Of a stretch of DNA of 64,000 bases, positions 45,301 through 57,618 are shown one piece after another. The notes beneath the pieces are model-generated. The model ran no database searches, was not told the origin of the DNA, and saw only the letters and a program-made list of their open reading frames with translations. The stretch spans positions 138,408,687 to 138,472,686 of the forward strand of contig CAMZMU010000041.1 of the NCBI GenBank assembly GCA_947311845.1, in the 5' to 3' direction. Within the stretch, counting starts at the first letter, position 1; each line of letters begins with the position of its first letter. This DNA is from Poa pratensis (taxonomy: Eukaryota; Streptophyta; Magnoliopsida; Poales; Poaceae). A program made the translations under genes and the position numbers.

Positions 45301-46153
45301 CCAAGTGTCGAAGTAGTGGGGCGCGGAGGAGGTGGCCTGTATCCTGAGGCTCTGGCATGAAGGAGCACGAGGTACCGCTGTAGGGGAAACACCCTGCGCT
45401 TCTTGCTCTCAGAACCCGAGGAACTCTGGTGATCCCCATGTGCGGGCCTCTTGGAAGCTTCAAGTTCCTTTCTTCCTTGCTCAAGAGTGAAAGCCTGGTT
45501 GAACAGCTCCTGATAGGTCTGGAACCTGAAGGGCAATAGCTCATAGCGGAGCTGCGGATTCAGACCCTTGCGGAACAGCTCTTGCTTGTCAGCATCATTG
45601 GTCACGTCCCTTGGGGCGTAACGAGAGAGGTGTTAACTCACGACCATAAGTGCGGAGGTCCATCCGTCCCTGTTGCAAATCCAGGAACTCCCTCCTCTTC
45701 AAGTCCATGATAGGCTGGGGAATGTACTCCGCTCGAAAGGCAGTGCGGAATTCCTCCCAAGTGAAGACATGGTTGGCTGGAAACAAAGCCACATGGCTTT
45801 CCCACCAACAGCCAGCAGCACCAACCAAGAGATAGGTGGCAAAGTTGACTTGCTCCGCCAATGGACATGAGCGCGGAGAACTTGCGCTCCAAAGCACGAA
45901 GCCAATCATCAGCTTCCAGTGGCTCCTTAGCATCAGCAAAGTGGGTGGCTGGGACGCAGAAACTCAGTGAGAGTGTTGCACTCGTTCCTCCGTGCATTCT
46001 GCTGCACCAACTGCTCAGCAAACGCTCATTGCGCCCACGGTTCTCCTCAATGGCCATCAAGACTTGAGCCATTGTGGGTGGTGGCGGCAGATCATCCTCA
46101 TCATCATTGTGGTTACCGCGACCACCACGGCCTCCACGGCCTCCTCGAGCCAT
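45297..46153 (-). pseudogene. Gag of the Tekay-type element (frameshifted)
   Basis: It starts MARGGRGGRGGRGNHNDDED at 46153. The capsid-type domain is distributed over three frames: EPLEADDWLRALERKFSALM, then FATYLLVGAAGCWWESHVAL and RTAFRAEYIPQPIMDLKRRE, then RKGLNPQLRYELLPFRFQTY. At least three 1-nt changes are needed to move between them. Confidence 0.8.
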
Positions 46154-46703
46154 TCTGGAGATTTGACAATGACACGGTTAGTATCTTTCTCCGAATGGTC
46201 GAACAATAGCATTAGCGTCTTCACAAGTACACAGACTAGGGACGATAATACTTTGCGAGAAGGAAAACAACAAGATAGAACTTGGGTCGAAGATCAGCAT
46301 CATGTGCTACTAGTGAGAGTTAAGAAATCACAACTTAACACACTCTAGTTGGCACAATCCGGGACCTTATGTTCAAGTCCGTGGGTTAAAACCCAAAGAA
46401 AGGATCAAAGATTTGATTGGTAGAAACATCTGAGTTGATTTGGGATTGACAACGCAGCGGGAGCAACGTGACACATAACACTAAGGTCGAACCCACCCCG
46501 TTTCTAATCATTTTGAAGTAACAGGTGAGAAGTAAAACCTTTAAACTCAAATCGAGATAAGATTGCTCCGAGATTAGAGGGTAACCAGATAAGGAGTAAA
46601 AAGAATCCTAAGATGGTTTTCACAACTCATTTTTAGGTTAAAATATTTTCACAAACACTAGACTCAACATCGACCAGTAGAAGGGTTTCCTACAGGCAGT
46701 ACT
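46154..46703 (-). other. Leader between primer-binding site and gag of the Tekay-type element
   Basis: No ORF with domain. It is the 5' untranslated leader expected between the primer site and the gag ATG. Confidence 0.6.
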
Positions 46704-46715
46704 GCTCTGATACCA
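46704..46715 (-). other. Primer-binding site for initiator tRNA-Met
   Basis: On the minus strand TGGTATCAGAGC is complementary to the initiator tRNA-Met 3' end and lies three bases after the LTR end. Confidence 0.9.
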
Positions 46716-46718
46716 ACT

Positions 46719-49700
46719 TGTGGCGCCCTGACCCGACTGTTATACAGTGATGCTGTGTGTCACCGGTTAAGCGATACAACCGGAGGTTACGGGTTTACCA
46801 ATCCCCGGCCAAAACCTTTGGCAGGCGTTGCTCGGAATGGATCATCGGCAACGCAACACCCCGATTGATGCCTTAACACAGGCACAACCCTCAATGCATA
46901 ATAGAGAGATCAAGACTTGTGGAACAACTGGCACATCACAGACTCTACGACACAAATCATATAGTTCAACTCTTATAATAGAGAAAGATAGCAAATGACA
47001 ACCAGAGGTCACAGACCCAACATTACAACATGCGGAAGCGAATTAGGTTGTTCTAAACAACAAGAACCAACTATGGCCTAAGAGGCCTACAGATAAACAT
47101 CACAGCGCCAGCTGTTCCAGGATGTCCCAAGCTGCCACCTGGGAACCCCAGACTACTCGTCGACGTCCACAAAGAACCCACCTTCGAGTCGGTGAAGTCC
47201 TCCTCTGAAACAAAACAAACGACGTTGAGTTCGACGAACTCGCAAGATTAAGAGCTAATATATGCTCGATGTTAGCTTTCAAGGTTATATGGCTGTTTTG
47301 CATAAAGCTGATTTTACTTTAAAAACACAACTCCATGGCATCGACTAATCAGATTATTTTGAAAGAGGGGTAAGTAGTGACTCTTTCTCTCATCACCTTA
47401 CTCAACTTAATCATCATCAACCATTGTACCTGTTCATCAAGGCACCTCCCCGAATCACCCTCGAGGAAGCTCACCTTGCATATGTGAGTGGTACCTCTAG
47501 TACCCAGTTTTTAATCATTCCGTTAAAGTTATTCTATGATCTTACCTTCACTTCCCAAGTCGTCCATAACCGCGGACACGGCTTTTCGAAAAGATTTAAC
47601 CCTGCAGGGGTGTACAAATGTTTGCCACGCGTACCGTCCGGCCCATTACCTGATCATTAGCTCTCTTCCTTGAAAGCCGGCTGGGTGGAAGCGGTGTCGA
47701 CTTCTCCCTCGTTAAGGACTTTCCAGGATCATCAGTGGCGGCAGGACTGCCAGGATCACAACACCCCGCCCCACGGCCACTCATTTTCCTAACACCACCA
47801 TCCTCATACCATTCTCAGCCACCAACTCACGCACGCGCAAATGGAAGCCCGAACTAGAGGACCCTGCTAGCCCCGCTCGAGTTATTTAGTCTATGAGGGT
47901 TCTTGCAAATGTATAGGCCTCACGCATGGTTGCACGCTTAGTCTTGGTTCAAGAGGTATAGAACTCGCACCTAGGCGGCGAGAACGAGACAAAACACCAC
48001 AACCACAGTGGCCTCTCATCCCCACCTTTAAGCATTTTATTATCCGTTACCACCATTTCTCCATCATCACTCTCAGTTCAACACCTGTTTCCAACATAAA
48101 CCATCCATTGTATAGCTATGCAATTAACTAAGCATGGCTAAGCAACCACATAGCATAGCAAGTATCTCGGCCAACAATACAAACCTATGGATAATAGGAG
48201 GGAAAACAGGTATTGGCATCGGAACTTAATGCAACTATAGGATACTCTAATCCCAGAAAATGGACATTTAGAACCGCATGCAATATTATAGTGGAGAAAA
48301 TATTTGCGGAAACATAGGATAAGATATGCTCAGAGGGGGGATTACGCTTGCCTTGTTGATACGGCTGGTAGTACGGATCCTCGGGGTATTGTGAAGTAAC
48401 CCCGGCTGCTTGATCTAACGAAGCACACAACGGAAGAACAAATCAATCACCACACATGTGTACCATGCAATGCACAATCACATGATGACATGACAAGTTT
48501 ATGCAAAGATAGCATCATTTAGTTTACCTAGCAACATTAAATGGAGAGCCAAATAAGTAGTGCAATTATTTGGAAGCAACCCCATATTTAGCTTAATGAC
48601 CACGTTGTTCATACATCTAATACATTACTAAGAGGTGACTCAAATATGCATGAACATGGCATGAAAGGATAGGGTTTGTTCTCCCGATCGAATTGGTACC
48701 TCTTTTGTGGTTTTCCGAGTACCGATGAATAATTAGTGAATTAAAGAATTAAATGAATTTAATTCTTTTATTCAACTTAGGAGTAACATCAAGTAAAATT
48801 TTTGTGATCATGAGGTGAGAGTTGCATGGTTAGATAGCATTTGAGCTGCTGATCATTTTGATATCTTATTTGCTAAAATTGAAGAAATATTTAAATAGTT
48901 ATCAATTGTTTTATTTTAAGAAAGAAAATGAAAACTGTTTTTACTGTTCAGGCCGGTCCACAGCCCGGCTGAGCCGGCTTGCAGGCCGGTCATGGGCCAG
49001 AGAGGTCCGGACCTCAGCCCGGCTGAGGCCGGTTTAAATGCCGGCCAGGAAACAGAGCGCGCCAGCCTTTTAGCCGGTTTGGGCCGGCCCAACAGCCGGT
49101 TAGGGGCCCGTGGAGAACGGCATCGAGGCCGGTTATGGCCGGCTCTGCGACCGGCCGTGCGAGCGAGGCGACAGCGCCGTGCGGGGCGCAACTCCGGCGA
49201 TGCCACGGCGAGAAAAAGGGAGAGGGGAAGGGAAAGAGGGTGCTTTAGCACTGGATGCTCACCACGAACACGAGCACGGCAACGGCGAGGCAGGGGATGG
49301 CGTGGCGGCGGCGTAATCAGGCGGCGGAACGGCGGCGACGCTCGGACGGCCGCGCGGGCATACGGGGACGGAGAGCTCAATTCCCGGCCTCCCTCTTCAA
49401 TTCCTGCGGCGAGGATGTCGCGGACGGCGCGGCGGAGCTAGTGGTGCTCGTCGATTTGCTCGGGGCAGCCTCAGTCCGCGGCAGCGACGGCGACAGCCAT
49501 GGCGGCTCGGGAGCTCGGGAAGGGAGAAGATGGGGAACGGGAGCAGGTGGGGCAAGCGAGTAGGGCAGGGAGCGTCTCGTGGGCTCGTCCTGCAGCGGTA
49601 GGGCAGAGGAGGAGGGTCCGGCCGCGTCGAGATGGTGCGGGTGCGACGCGAGAGGCATTCCCCGGTCGCTACAGTGGCCAGAGGAAGAAGAAGACCATTT

Positions 49701-50252
49701 CCCGGAAAACTCCCTGCGCAAAGTAATTTCATCACGGACAGGTCCTCTGGGAATTACAAATAGGTCCTTTTTCAATTAAAAATTGAAACCAGCAGCATTT
49801 CCTTGATTTTAATTAGGGCACCAAATCATCTGCAAAAATTATGCCAAAATTTGGGGAGGCTCCCCTTAGCCTGTAGATACTCCACAAATTTTGGTGTCTC
49901 AGAATAACTTAGTTTGGACAACATTTGTGCATAGTGTTGGAGTAAGGCATTTTGCTCAATTTTCAAATGTTGCTACTTTAATATTTTGGAGCAAGTGAGA
50001 AATTGATATTGTGAACTCTGGGAACTTCCTCGACAAATATAAGATGTCGGAGTAATTTTGTTTGCAAGTTTGATTGTCTTCTTTGTTTGGGGATCATGTT
50101 GAAACAAGTTTTCCATGATTGGTTTTCAACATTGCCAAGAACAATTTGTGGGTGGCTTAGCAATTTAAATGGATGCAATGATGCATGCATGCCATGATAC
50201 AAAGGAGGACACAAAAGTGAAAATTTGGTACTCAAATTTTGGGGCTGTTACA
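46719..50252 (-). repeat. 5' LTR of the Tekay-type element (right copy)
   Basis: Partner of 38168-41706; it would hold the promoter of the element, read toward lower coordinates. Starts TGTAACAGCCCC at 50252 and ends GCGCCACA at 46719 on the minus strand. Confidence 0.9.
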
Positions 50253-51782
50253 ATCACAAGGTGCAAAAGCAGTTGAGGAGAAGAACTATGCCTCTGCAAT
50301 TAAATTCTACACTGAGGTATATTATTGTGCAATCATATTCAAAAGTGGTGTTACTGCACTTTCATTTTATGTACTGCTAATACATCATTAGCTAGGAAGA
50401 GAAGATTAACAACCTTGCCAACTATTGCACTATAGTCTGACTAGATAAACACACACTTACGCTTAATTTTCATTGGACTGCAAACTTGTAATAAATTTGG
50501 GCTATATGCATCTGTTGATGCAGAGGCCTGAGGTAATAAAAGCTTACATTTTCTAAAAAAAATATTCACACAATTAGGAAACGACTTAGGAATTAGGATT
50601 CCAGAGTGATTTTTTCAACAAAAAGAATGGAAGGGAGAATTTCCAAATTGAAGGGAAAATATTCACACAATTAGGAAACGACTTAAATTGTTTTTGTAAC
50701 AATGATCGGTCATTACTTCTTGGAATACAATTGGATAGCATATAACAGATAAAATATGCATCTCATGTGTAAGACATTCCATTTTACGCTTTAATTGGTC
50801 TAGTAAGCTTTTTCACTCTGATTTCTTAACTAGGTTCAGTTATATTCTATCTTTTTACTGTGGCACTGAGGTTTCCATTCAGTGGCTAGTTTAGCTTCAC
50901 TTTTACATCAATCATCAGCCACTCATATGTTTGGGACACTTACATAATAGGTTGTGCTTATTGGTCCTTAACGTCTGGTTTTGTGCAGGCAATCAAGCTG
51001 GACCCTGCAGATGCAGTGTTGTATTCTAACAGGAGCCTGTGTCATCTGAAGTGTGATGAAGCACGCGGTGCTTTGCTTGATGCCAATGTTTGCATAAGTC
51101 TGCGGCCTGTGTGGCAGAAAGGTTACTATCGGAAAGGAGCCGCCCTCATGTCGCTCCTGGTAAGATAAGAAAACAATCTGCCAGTCCTGCTTTATAGACC
51201 ATCACCTTTTAAATAATCCCTGCTCCACATTCTTATTCCTAGGAGTACAAAGAGGCAACTGATGCATTCTCGGCTGGAGTGAAACTGGATCCTGGAAATA
51301 AGGACATGCTGGAAGCGTTTAGGTATTGCCCACAATTCTTCAGCGATTGCATGCTTAAATCATCTTTTGACACTGTTTTTATCATAGGCCATGTTTTGTG
51401 GACCTTGGTGCATTTATAATTTTACGACGCTTAGTGTTAACTTGTTTTATATGCTGTACATATTTCATTGTATCATTGTAAGCGTGGCAAATGATTGGTA
51501 TCTATATGCTTCAAACGGACGAGAGACTTTATAATCGTCTTTGTTCCGTCTTTCTCAGTGGTTTCAGACAAGGTGGAATATTTCTAAATTCATTTCGTTG
51601 GCATTTGCAGGGACGCAGCTGACGCGATGCGGAAGGAACATTCTGAACCAACTCTTTACACGGTTGATTAGTTCGGTGGGGTGTCCATGCTGGCTCCTCC
51701 AGTACTTCGCTCGGAATTCTCCTTCTGTATATCTGGAAACGTCAAACACGTCCTTGTTACCCTTGCTGAAGACGGTAGTAAA

Positions 51783-52199
51783 TTAGTAGAAAAAAAAAGT
51801 GTAGTTGTGAAAATGCACCATCTGCAAAGCATCAGTTTCAATCACCACGTCCAGCATCGCACGCTCATAGGCCAACTCCCTTATAGCGTAAGCCTCCACA
51901 TTAGAGCTGCCCCCACCCCACCCCCAAAAGAAAGTTTGCCTGTGTGATCGCGAAGGCTTAACACCCGTACTCCCCTGATGTGAGTCTCCAGAAAATGTTG
52001 CGTCGACATTGATCTTATATGTTCCCAAAGCCAACGGTGACCACCTTGCTTTCATTGTCAGCTTCTTCTTCAGTAGCTCCTTCCCAGATGCCCACAAATC
52101 AACAGCCACATCCAGCGCCGACTTTACAGAGACTACATGATCCAACGGAATTCGAGCCAAGCCGAGCGAGTTCGGCTCGACTCGCTTGAACTTACTCAA
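51783..52199 (-). pseudogene. RNase H-like (RVT_3-type) fragment, copy 2
   Basis: Same segment as 21999-22484, with WSPLALGTYKINVDATFSGD, NVEAYAIRELAYERAMLDVV and IETDALQMVHF. It keeps the catalytic-type NVDA and AYAIRE residues that copy 1 lost and lacks the expanded C/CA tract, so it is nearer the ancestral state. Still a fragment. Confidence 0.6.
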
Positions 52200-52660
52200 C
52201 TAACGAGTCGAGCTTGATTCGACTCGTTCAACAGACGAGTTCAGAAATAAAACTTGGCTCGACTCGGGAAACTCACGAGTAGCTCGTTTAACTCGTTCAA
52301 ATAAAAAATATGGAATTTTTGATATATTAGTGCCAAACTGTTAATATTTTTTTGCACCGATAATGGTGTAGAGGTTTTATATTTCAGCATTGATCTACCC
52401 TTTTATTAGAGATGTAAAATTGTAGAATGATCATCATGATTGTAGTTCAGAATTAGTAGAAAAATTACTTGTTTTTTCATATGCGCGCATGTTTGAACAT
52501 TTATAATGTGCTAAACGAGTTATCGAGCTACTCGCGAGCTACTCATGAGTATCTTGGTCAACAAACGAGTTGAGAAATGAAACTTGGCTTGACTCATGAG
52601 ACACCGAGTTCGAGCCGAGCCGGAGTCACGAGTTTCGAGTTTTAATTCCAGCCCTAGTAG
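52140..52660. repeat. CGAG-rich segment, unit 2 copy
   Basis: Counterpart of 22430-22895, with an additional ACGAGTT/GAGCTACTCGCGAGCTACTC stretch at 52515-52610 that copy 1 lacks. Confidence 0.5.
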
Positions 52661-52689
52661 CACCCTGGCTAGTTGTGCCTTCTGCCACA

Positions 52690-53690
52690 CCTAATTTTGC
52701 ATAGTATGCATGTGTAATTATGGATAGATACTGCATGTGTAATTATCTCTCCTTCTTCTGCATGTATTATGGATAGTATTCAGTTTCCTTGTTCCGCTCC
52801 TCGTTCGTTTGCACCTTATGACCCCAAAAAATGCGAGCAGGCCGACCCACGATCGCCTGGTGGCGTCCACAAGAACGCGTTGTAGCTGCCCGTGTGTTGC
52901 AGTTGATGGCGAGCAGTTGAGCGCGTCCCATCCGTTGTGCCCGTGTTCTACCACGACCTCGTCATCACGCCCCGCCAAATTGAGCTCCCATTCTGCCCGC
53001 CACATATTGCATGCGTACGTCGCCGTTGTCACCGCGCGCCACGGACGCATGCCTATGCCGCAGCTGATGCCATCTGCACATACACATGTATGCCGTGTTT
53101 CACCCTCTGGTTCTTCCCAAATCCTCTCAACCCCATTCACAAGCATTGGATTTAGCCACCAGACCTACTAGCATTTGCATGCCCGCACATATTTGACCTC
53201 ATCATGGAGTCATGGTATAGCACCGTCACATTGCTCAACTTCTCTAGCATGACTAGTTAGAGTTCTCGCCTAGTCTCTATTGCTAACACTATTCCTCATG
53301 ACTTTGGTGCTTGCATTTTCTCTCCTTGGAGCTAGCTAGAATGGTATCTTTAGAAAGCAGAGGGACTTGTTTCTCATGTTGCCTTTATCAAGCATATAAG
53401 GGAACATGACCAGTGAAATGAATTCTCAGAAATACGGTAGGTAACTATGTTAAATGTAACTCAATGGAAAATAATTTCTTCATCAAGATTGCTCAGTTTG
53501 TACGCTCCTAATGTCATGGAAGTTCTAAACTGAGACTAGTAAAATTTATAGATATGAAAAGTAAACAAAATACCACAGAAGGCCAAAAAGAATATTCCTT
53601 ATGAAAATATATGTAGACCGATCATTATGATAGCAAGGCCATACAAATGGAGAAAATGATGAAAATTAAGTCAATGTGCTGCATCTATCG
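52690..53690. repeat. Noncoding local repeat, copy D (downstream of F-box copy 2)
   Basis: Collinear with copies B and E; it lacks the internal rearrangement of copy B. From about 53060 it is nearly identical to 61340 onward, placing copies D and E as the most recent pair. Confidence 0.75.
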
Positions 53691-54691
53691 ACATCCACGA
53701 GGAGCCGTGCGTGGGATCACGATGACGAGTAGTACGTCTACATCGACATCAATGCGCTACATCGAGTTTCTTCTGTAACATTGCGCATCAAGAAGAAATT
53801 TTTGCCTCCATGATCGATTACTTGCAGGTGTTCCTAGATAAACACGGTGGAAATTTTTGATTTGTGGTAGCGTGGAGTACACGTTCCCCAACAGATTTTC
53901 ACAACCACCTTGCTCACCTTATTTCACTACGATTGCCATACCCATGGCAGCCGAGCAGCATGGTCGTTGGGAACTCCAGACGGACGGTTGACGGTGAAAC
54001 CGGGTAGCGGTGAGGGCGTGATTCAGCGGGGAAGGGAGGATGTTTGCCCAGGGATGGAGAAGGTTCGGGGGGTGTGTGGCGATGGCCGGGTCACTGGCAT
54101 GTGGTGCCCTTTTTTAGATTCTATGTGGCGGGTGTGTCTACACATGCCCTTTTTCGGATTCCGGCCCTAAAGAGAAGGGTATGTCGGACATTTTTTCAGG
54201 CCATCCGATCTCATTGAACCGCTAGGGTTTTCTCGTGTCCAGATCTCATTGAACCAATGAGGAGGGCAGTGAAGGATCCCCCTGGAGACGCTCTCTTAGG
54301 CACTGAGGAAATATAGTAAGACAAACGGGCGACAAAAATTGTTCAATGATGCAACTCCCTGCTAGTCCTTCTTTAGATAGCAAAACTCATCTGCTGTCAA
54401 AAGTGCCTTCCAATGGAAGCCATCTTTCACTACAAATGTGAAAACTAGGAAATTCCCTATCTACAAATGACAATGTCTAGTATTAGGAAAAAGATATATA
54501 ACATTGGAAATAGCCGGCCAGATTCAGGTACATGAGGACTACACTCAGGCATCAACATGAACTATCGGATTCCAAAAAATCATTTTTTTTTCTAGTGTTC
54601 AAGAACTAATTAATATCATAAAAAACACAAATATTCCTCTTCCAACAATGAAGGATGTCGTTGTCGAGATGCAGCAGAAACACTAAGAGTT
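53691..54691. other. Spacer downstream of F-box copy 2
   Basis: Almost identical to 62000-62994, and related to 24240-25346. The frame 53910-54170 is shared letter for letter with 62214-62474, but this reflects recent duplication; in unit 1 (23559) it diverges and ends elsewhere, so I do not call it a gene. Confidence 0.6.
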
Positions 54692-55824
54692 CTAGCACAC
54701 ACCTGACAAAGACTGTGTGAACAATGGAACATATGGAAGATAAGGATGTTTACAACCACGTGGAAGATCACATACAAAACACAGCTCCATAGAATCCATT
54801 TTGTATGAGAAAAGCTTCGTCGCTGATTGAGACATCATGGTAGATACTATAAATAGCACATTGTGTTCCGGGTGGATGATGACCCTAAAGTAGGGCGCAA
54901 AAGGTGAGTACTTTTTGCCAAAGAGTTGCAAGTGGCTGACATTGTGCTTCAAGATCCAATTTCCGCTACGAGAATCTTCAAGAGCCCAGATTGACAATTC
55001 AGTCATATCATATTTTGCCATATACAATTGTCCGTGTGATAGATAAACATCACCACTAGCAACATGTGGCGCAGGATAAGGAATGACCCTGCAATTCCCC
55101 TCAAGGTCGACTGCGACTACAAAAAAATCAAGAAAGGAGGACAAATATAGCACCCTGTTGAGAAAGACGCTCCTTGAAATGTTGTAAAGCGCAGTGGGCT
55201 GGTACTCCTCAACGCTTCGACACGTCCAAACTCCAGTTTCCGAAGAGTAGATCCTCACCGATTTGATGCACCAATTACTAGGCTCCGAACTATATTTAGG
55301 AACAAACTCAAACACATGGAAGTGAGAAGAGACGGCAGGGTCAAACCCGAGTCGAGCTTCTGGCACATTGACATTGTGAGGCAATTCAATGGTAGGCACG
55401 GCCACCCACTTCTGAGTGGCGGGATTACATACCATGTAAGCTGGTACCTTCTTCCAGCGTCGGCAGAGGAGGAGCCTATTGCAGGAGTCCAACAAGTCAA
55501 CACACTCTTGTATTTGCCGGGTAGAAACGAGAGGGAGGGGTCGATACGTGGGCCCCAGTTCCCCGGGACGCTATGATAACAACGAGACTTGGGTCCACTG
55601 CGGTTGTAGTCTCTGTAGAAGAAGCCGGCGAGGGTTGGGCAGGGCAGCTTCTTGCGGTGTTCGGGATGGGAGACGAGGTCGTGCCACCGCCTAGAGACGC
55701 ACTTGCAGCAGCGGGTGGTCTTGTACGGCATGCGTGAGATGATCTCGACGAGTAGGTCGTCGGAGAGCTCCGACACCGGACTCCTCTCGGCCGTGTTCCT
55801 CTTCTTCTTTGGGCGCCTCGGCAT
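54692..55824 (-). pseudogene. F-box protein gene, copy 2 (different 1-nt frameshift)
   Basis: Start MPRRPKKKRN at 55824; F-box SPVSELSDDLLVEIISRMPY then TRCCKCVSRRWHDLVSHPEH. The C-terminal region matches copy 1 almost residue for residue. The frame breaks near 55505, where LPGKYK is followed by SVLTCWTP instead of RWVDLLDSCN of copy 3; one C on the plus strand is missing within GTCAACACACTCTTG. Downstream the frame 55495-54692 is open to the stop. The position of the deletion differs from copy 1 by about 11 bp, so the two lesions arose separately. Confidence 0.8.
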
Positions 55825-56159
55825 TGCAGGCCAACGTGCAAATCGGGACCGAGTGCGCTTGTTTGCCAGCGGGAGATCTCCTTGCGCGGCGGCGAGGGTT
55901 TGTGATGCGAGCGGCCGGTGCAGCCATACGTGCAGGTACATGGGCTTTTAACTGGGCCCTACCAGACCGAACACAAAACTAGTCACGTACACGTTTTCCG
56001 CTTAAAAAAAAGGCAAAAGTCTGAAACAAACCTCGATCTGGTAGTCCAAGTCTGCAACGAGATCTCACGTCCGATTCCCTGATTTTCGAACCCTGAACTC
56101 AACAATCCCTGTCTTCCTGGAAGTTTTCTCGCCTACTCTCGTTTGTGCGCTGGGATAAC

Positions 56160-56541
56160 CTGACTGGCAGGGATTACTTTTAAGTAATTTATTAGTAGAT
56201 GAAAACCCCCACGACAGAGAAGATATAGCATGTGAGAATAGCTTGACAACTTTATTCGTCTTAGTTATTTTTTGTCAATAGTCACTCGATGGAGCTTTCC
56301 CTTAGTTAAAGAATAGGAGCTGAGCGACAAGTATAGTGCATATGAGTTCCCAGAAAAATCCCAGCACTCCCACTCAGGCAGGGCCACAAAGGCGTGTAGT
56401 AGCTGCCTGTCCGCCCGCAACCGAGGGCGAGACGTCGAGCGTGTCCCATCCAGCTGCGCCCATGTGCAAGCATGTACTCGGGCGCCACCCGCCTCGTCAT
56501 GCAGCCGTCGCCTGCCCGCGACGGCCCCGCCTCCATACTCT
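56160..56541. repeat. Noncoding local repeat, partial copy (unit 2 counterpart of 28020-28300)
   Basis: TTCCCAGAAAAATCCCAGCA to GCCTCCATACTCT, then interrupted by a retroposon and resumed at 57052. Confidence 0.7.
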
Positions 56542-57051
56542 TTTTTTTTTTTACGGGTACAAGGGGCTGAATGCAAATTCAGCAATTACAGAAAGGTCCA
56601 CAGAAAGATCAAAATTACAGTTCAAACCTTACTGCAACTCGACTCAGTCTTCGTCCTTGGCGCCGTCGGTGGCGCACCGCCGCTCCTGCTCTCCTTGACC
56701 TTGGAACGTGAGCATCCCCGAGCGGACGGGAAGTCGCCGATCGCCGGCCGCAGAGGACCTACACCAGCGGACGTCGTCGTCGTCGAACTGAACCCACCAG
56801 CCACCTGCACAGAAGTCGTCGACGCCGGATCCGCCGTCCCGCGGCATCCGACGAAGGGGAAACCGCACACGGCAACTCCGGATAGCTGCGAGCACGAGTG
56901 CGGCGGAAGATCAGCGCCAGGACTCCGTGGAGCGCCGCCGCCGAAGAAGAAGACCTCCACCTGCAAAAACACCACCGGCTCCGCCTCTTCCTCCATGGCG
57001 ACGCCGGCAGAAACCCCACACGGCAATTCCGGAGAGCTGTGAGCACGGGTG
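56542..57051 (-). mobile_element. GC-rich poly(A) retroposon, 510 bp
   Basis: A T-run at 56542-56552 is the minus-strand tail. The 14-bp duplication CGCCTCCATACTCT lies at 56528-56541 and 57052-57065. Unit 1 has a single uninterrupted copy at 28248, the empty site. Read on the minus strand, TGGTGTAGGTCCTC, GCCGGCGATCGGCGACTTCC and GTTCCAAGGT align with the element at 57619-58276. A small hairpin GCTGAATTTGCATTCAGC precedes the tail. No protein domain. Confidence 0.85.
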
Positions 57052-57618
57052 CGCCTCCATACTCTGACCTTCAGCCCGCCATGTTCTGCCCACGCCGGCA
57101 TCATCACTGTGCACCGCCGAAGCCTGCCCGCGCCGCCGCTGATGTCGTCTACACATACGCACACATGTCGTATTTCACCAGCTGGTTATTCCCAAATCCT
57201 CTCAACCCCATTTACGAGCACTGAATTTAGACACCCGGCAAGCATTTGCGTGATCGCACATACACAGAAGACTTGTTTAACATTTGACTTCATGAATAGC
57301 TCATGGTTAACTTCTCGTCTAGTCTCTGTTGCTAACACTCTTCCTCATGACTTTGTGTCTGCATTTTCTCTCCATCGAGCTATAGCTAGAATGATGTCCT
57401 TTGAAGAGAGGGGAGTGTTGCTCATGTCCCCTTTATCAAGCATATGGACAACACCACTAAAATGAATTCTCAAAAGTAAAGTAGGTAACACTGTTAAATA
57501 TTAATCAATGGAAATAATTTCTTGACGGAGCTTGCTCGTTTGTACGCTCCTAGTATCTTGCAAGTTTTATACCGGAGCCGGTCAAAATTTTAAATATGAA
57601 AAGTAAACAAAGTACAAC
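57052..57618. repeat. Noncoding local repeat, continued (unit 2 counterpart of 29618-30140)
   Basis: TTATTCCCAAATCCTCTCAA, GCATTTTCTCTCCATCGAGC and GTAGGTAACACTGTTAAATA in the same order as copies B, C2, D and E. Confidence 0.7.

Larger units (their letters stand above)
38168..50252 (-). mobile_element. Tekay-type Ty3/gypsy chromovirus, full length, 12,085 bp
   Basis: Two LTRs (3539 and 3534 bp) begin TGTAACAGCCCC and end GGGCGCCACA on the minus strand. The 5-bp target duplication ATCAC is at 38163-38167 and 50253-50257. An initiator tRNA-Met primer site and a polypurine tract occupy the correct places. The order gag, protease, RT, RNase H, integrase, chromodomain (minus strand) is that of chromoviruses, and large LTRs plus a C-terminal chromodomain suggest the Tekay/Del clade. 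Both LTRs look almost identical, so insertion is recent and certainly after the duplication, yet the coding part is frameshifted. Confidence 0.9.
38126..51671 (+). pseudogene. Ankyrin-TPR gene, copy 2: exons 8-11 only, split by a retrotransposon
   Basis: Exon 8 is cut in two: 38126-38167 and 50253-50316 (sharing the duplicated ATCAC). Exons 9 (50989-51159), 10 (51243-51322) and 11 (51611-51671) follow. Exon 8 also lacks one A of the AGCAAGGC found in copy 1 (here AGCAGGC), a frameshift. The final acceptor is an intact CAG at 51608-51610, giving the C-terminus RDAADAMRKEHSEPTLYTVD. Exon 9 has DEARGALL where copy 1 has DEARDALL. With no promoter, no exons 1-7 and a 12 kb insertion it cannot make the protein. 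Confidence 0.85.

Noticed and set aside
53910..54170. 86-codon ORF identical at 62214-62474
   Set aside because: Identity reflects the recent duplication of the whole block; the unit 1 version (23559-23792) differs in frame end and composition, so no selection is visible.
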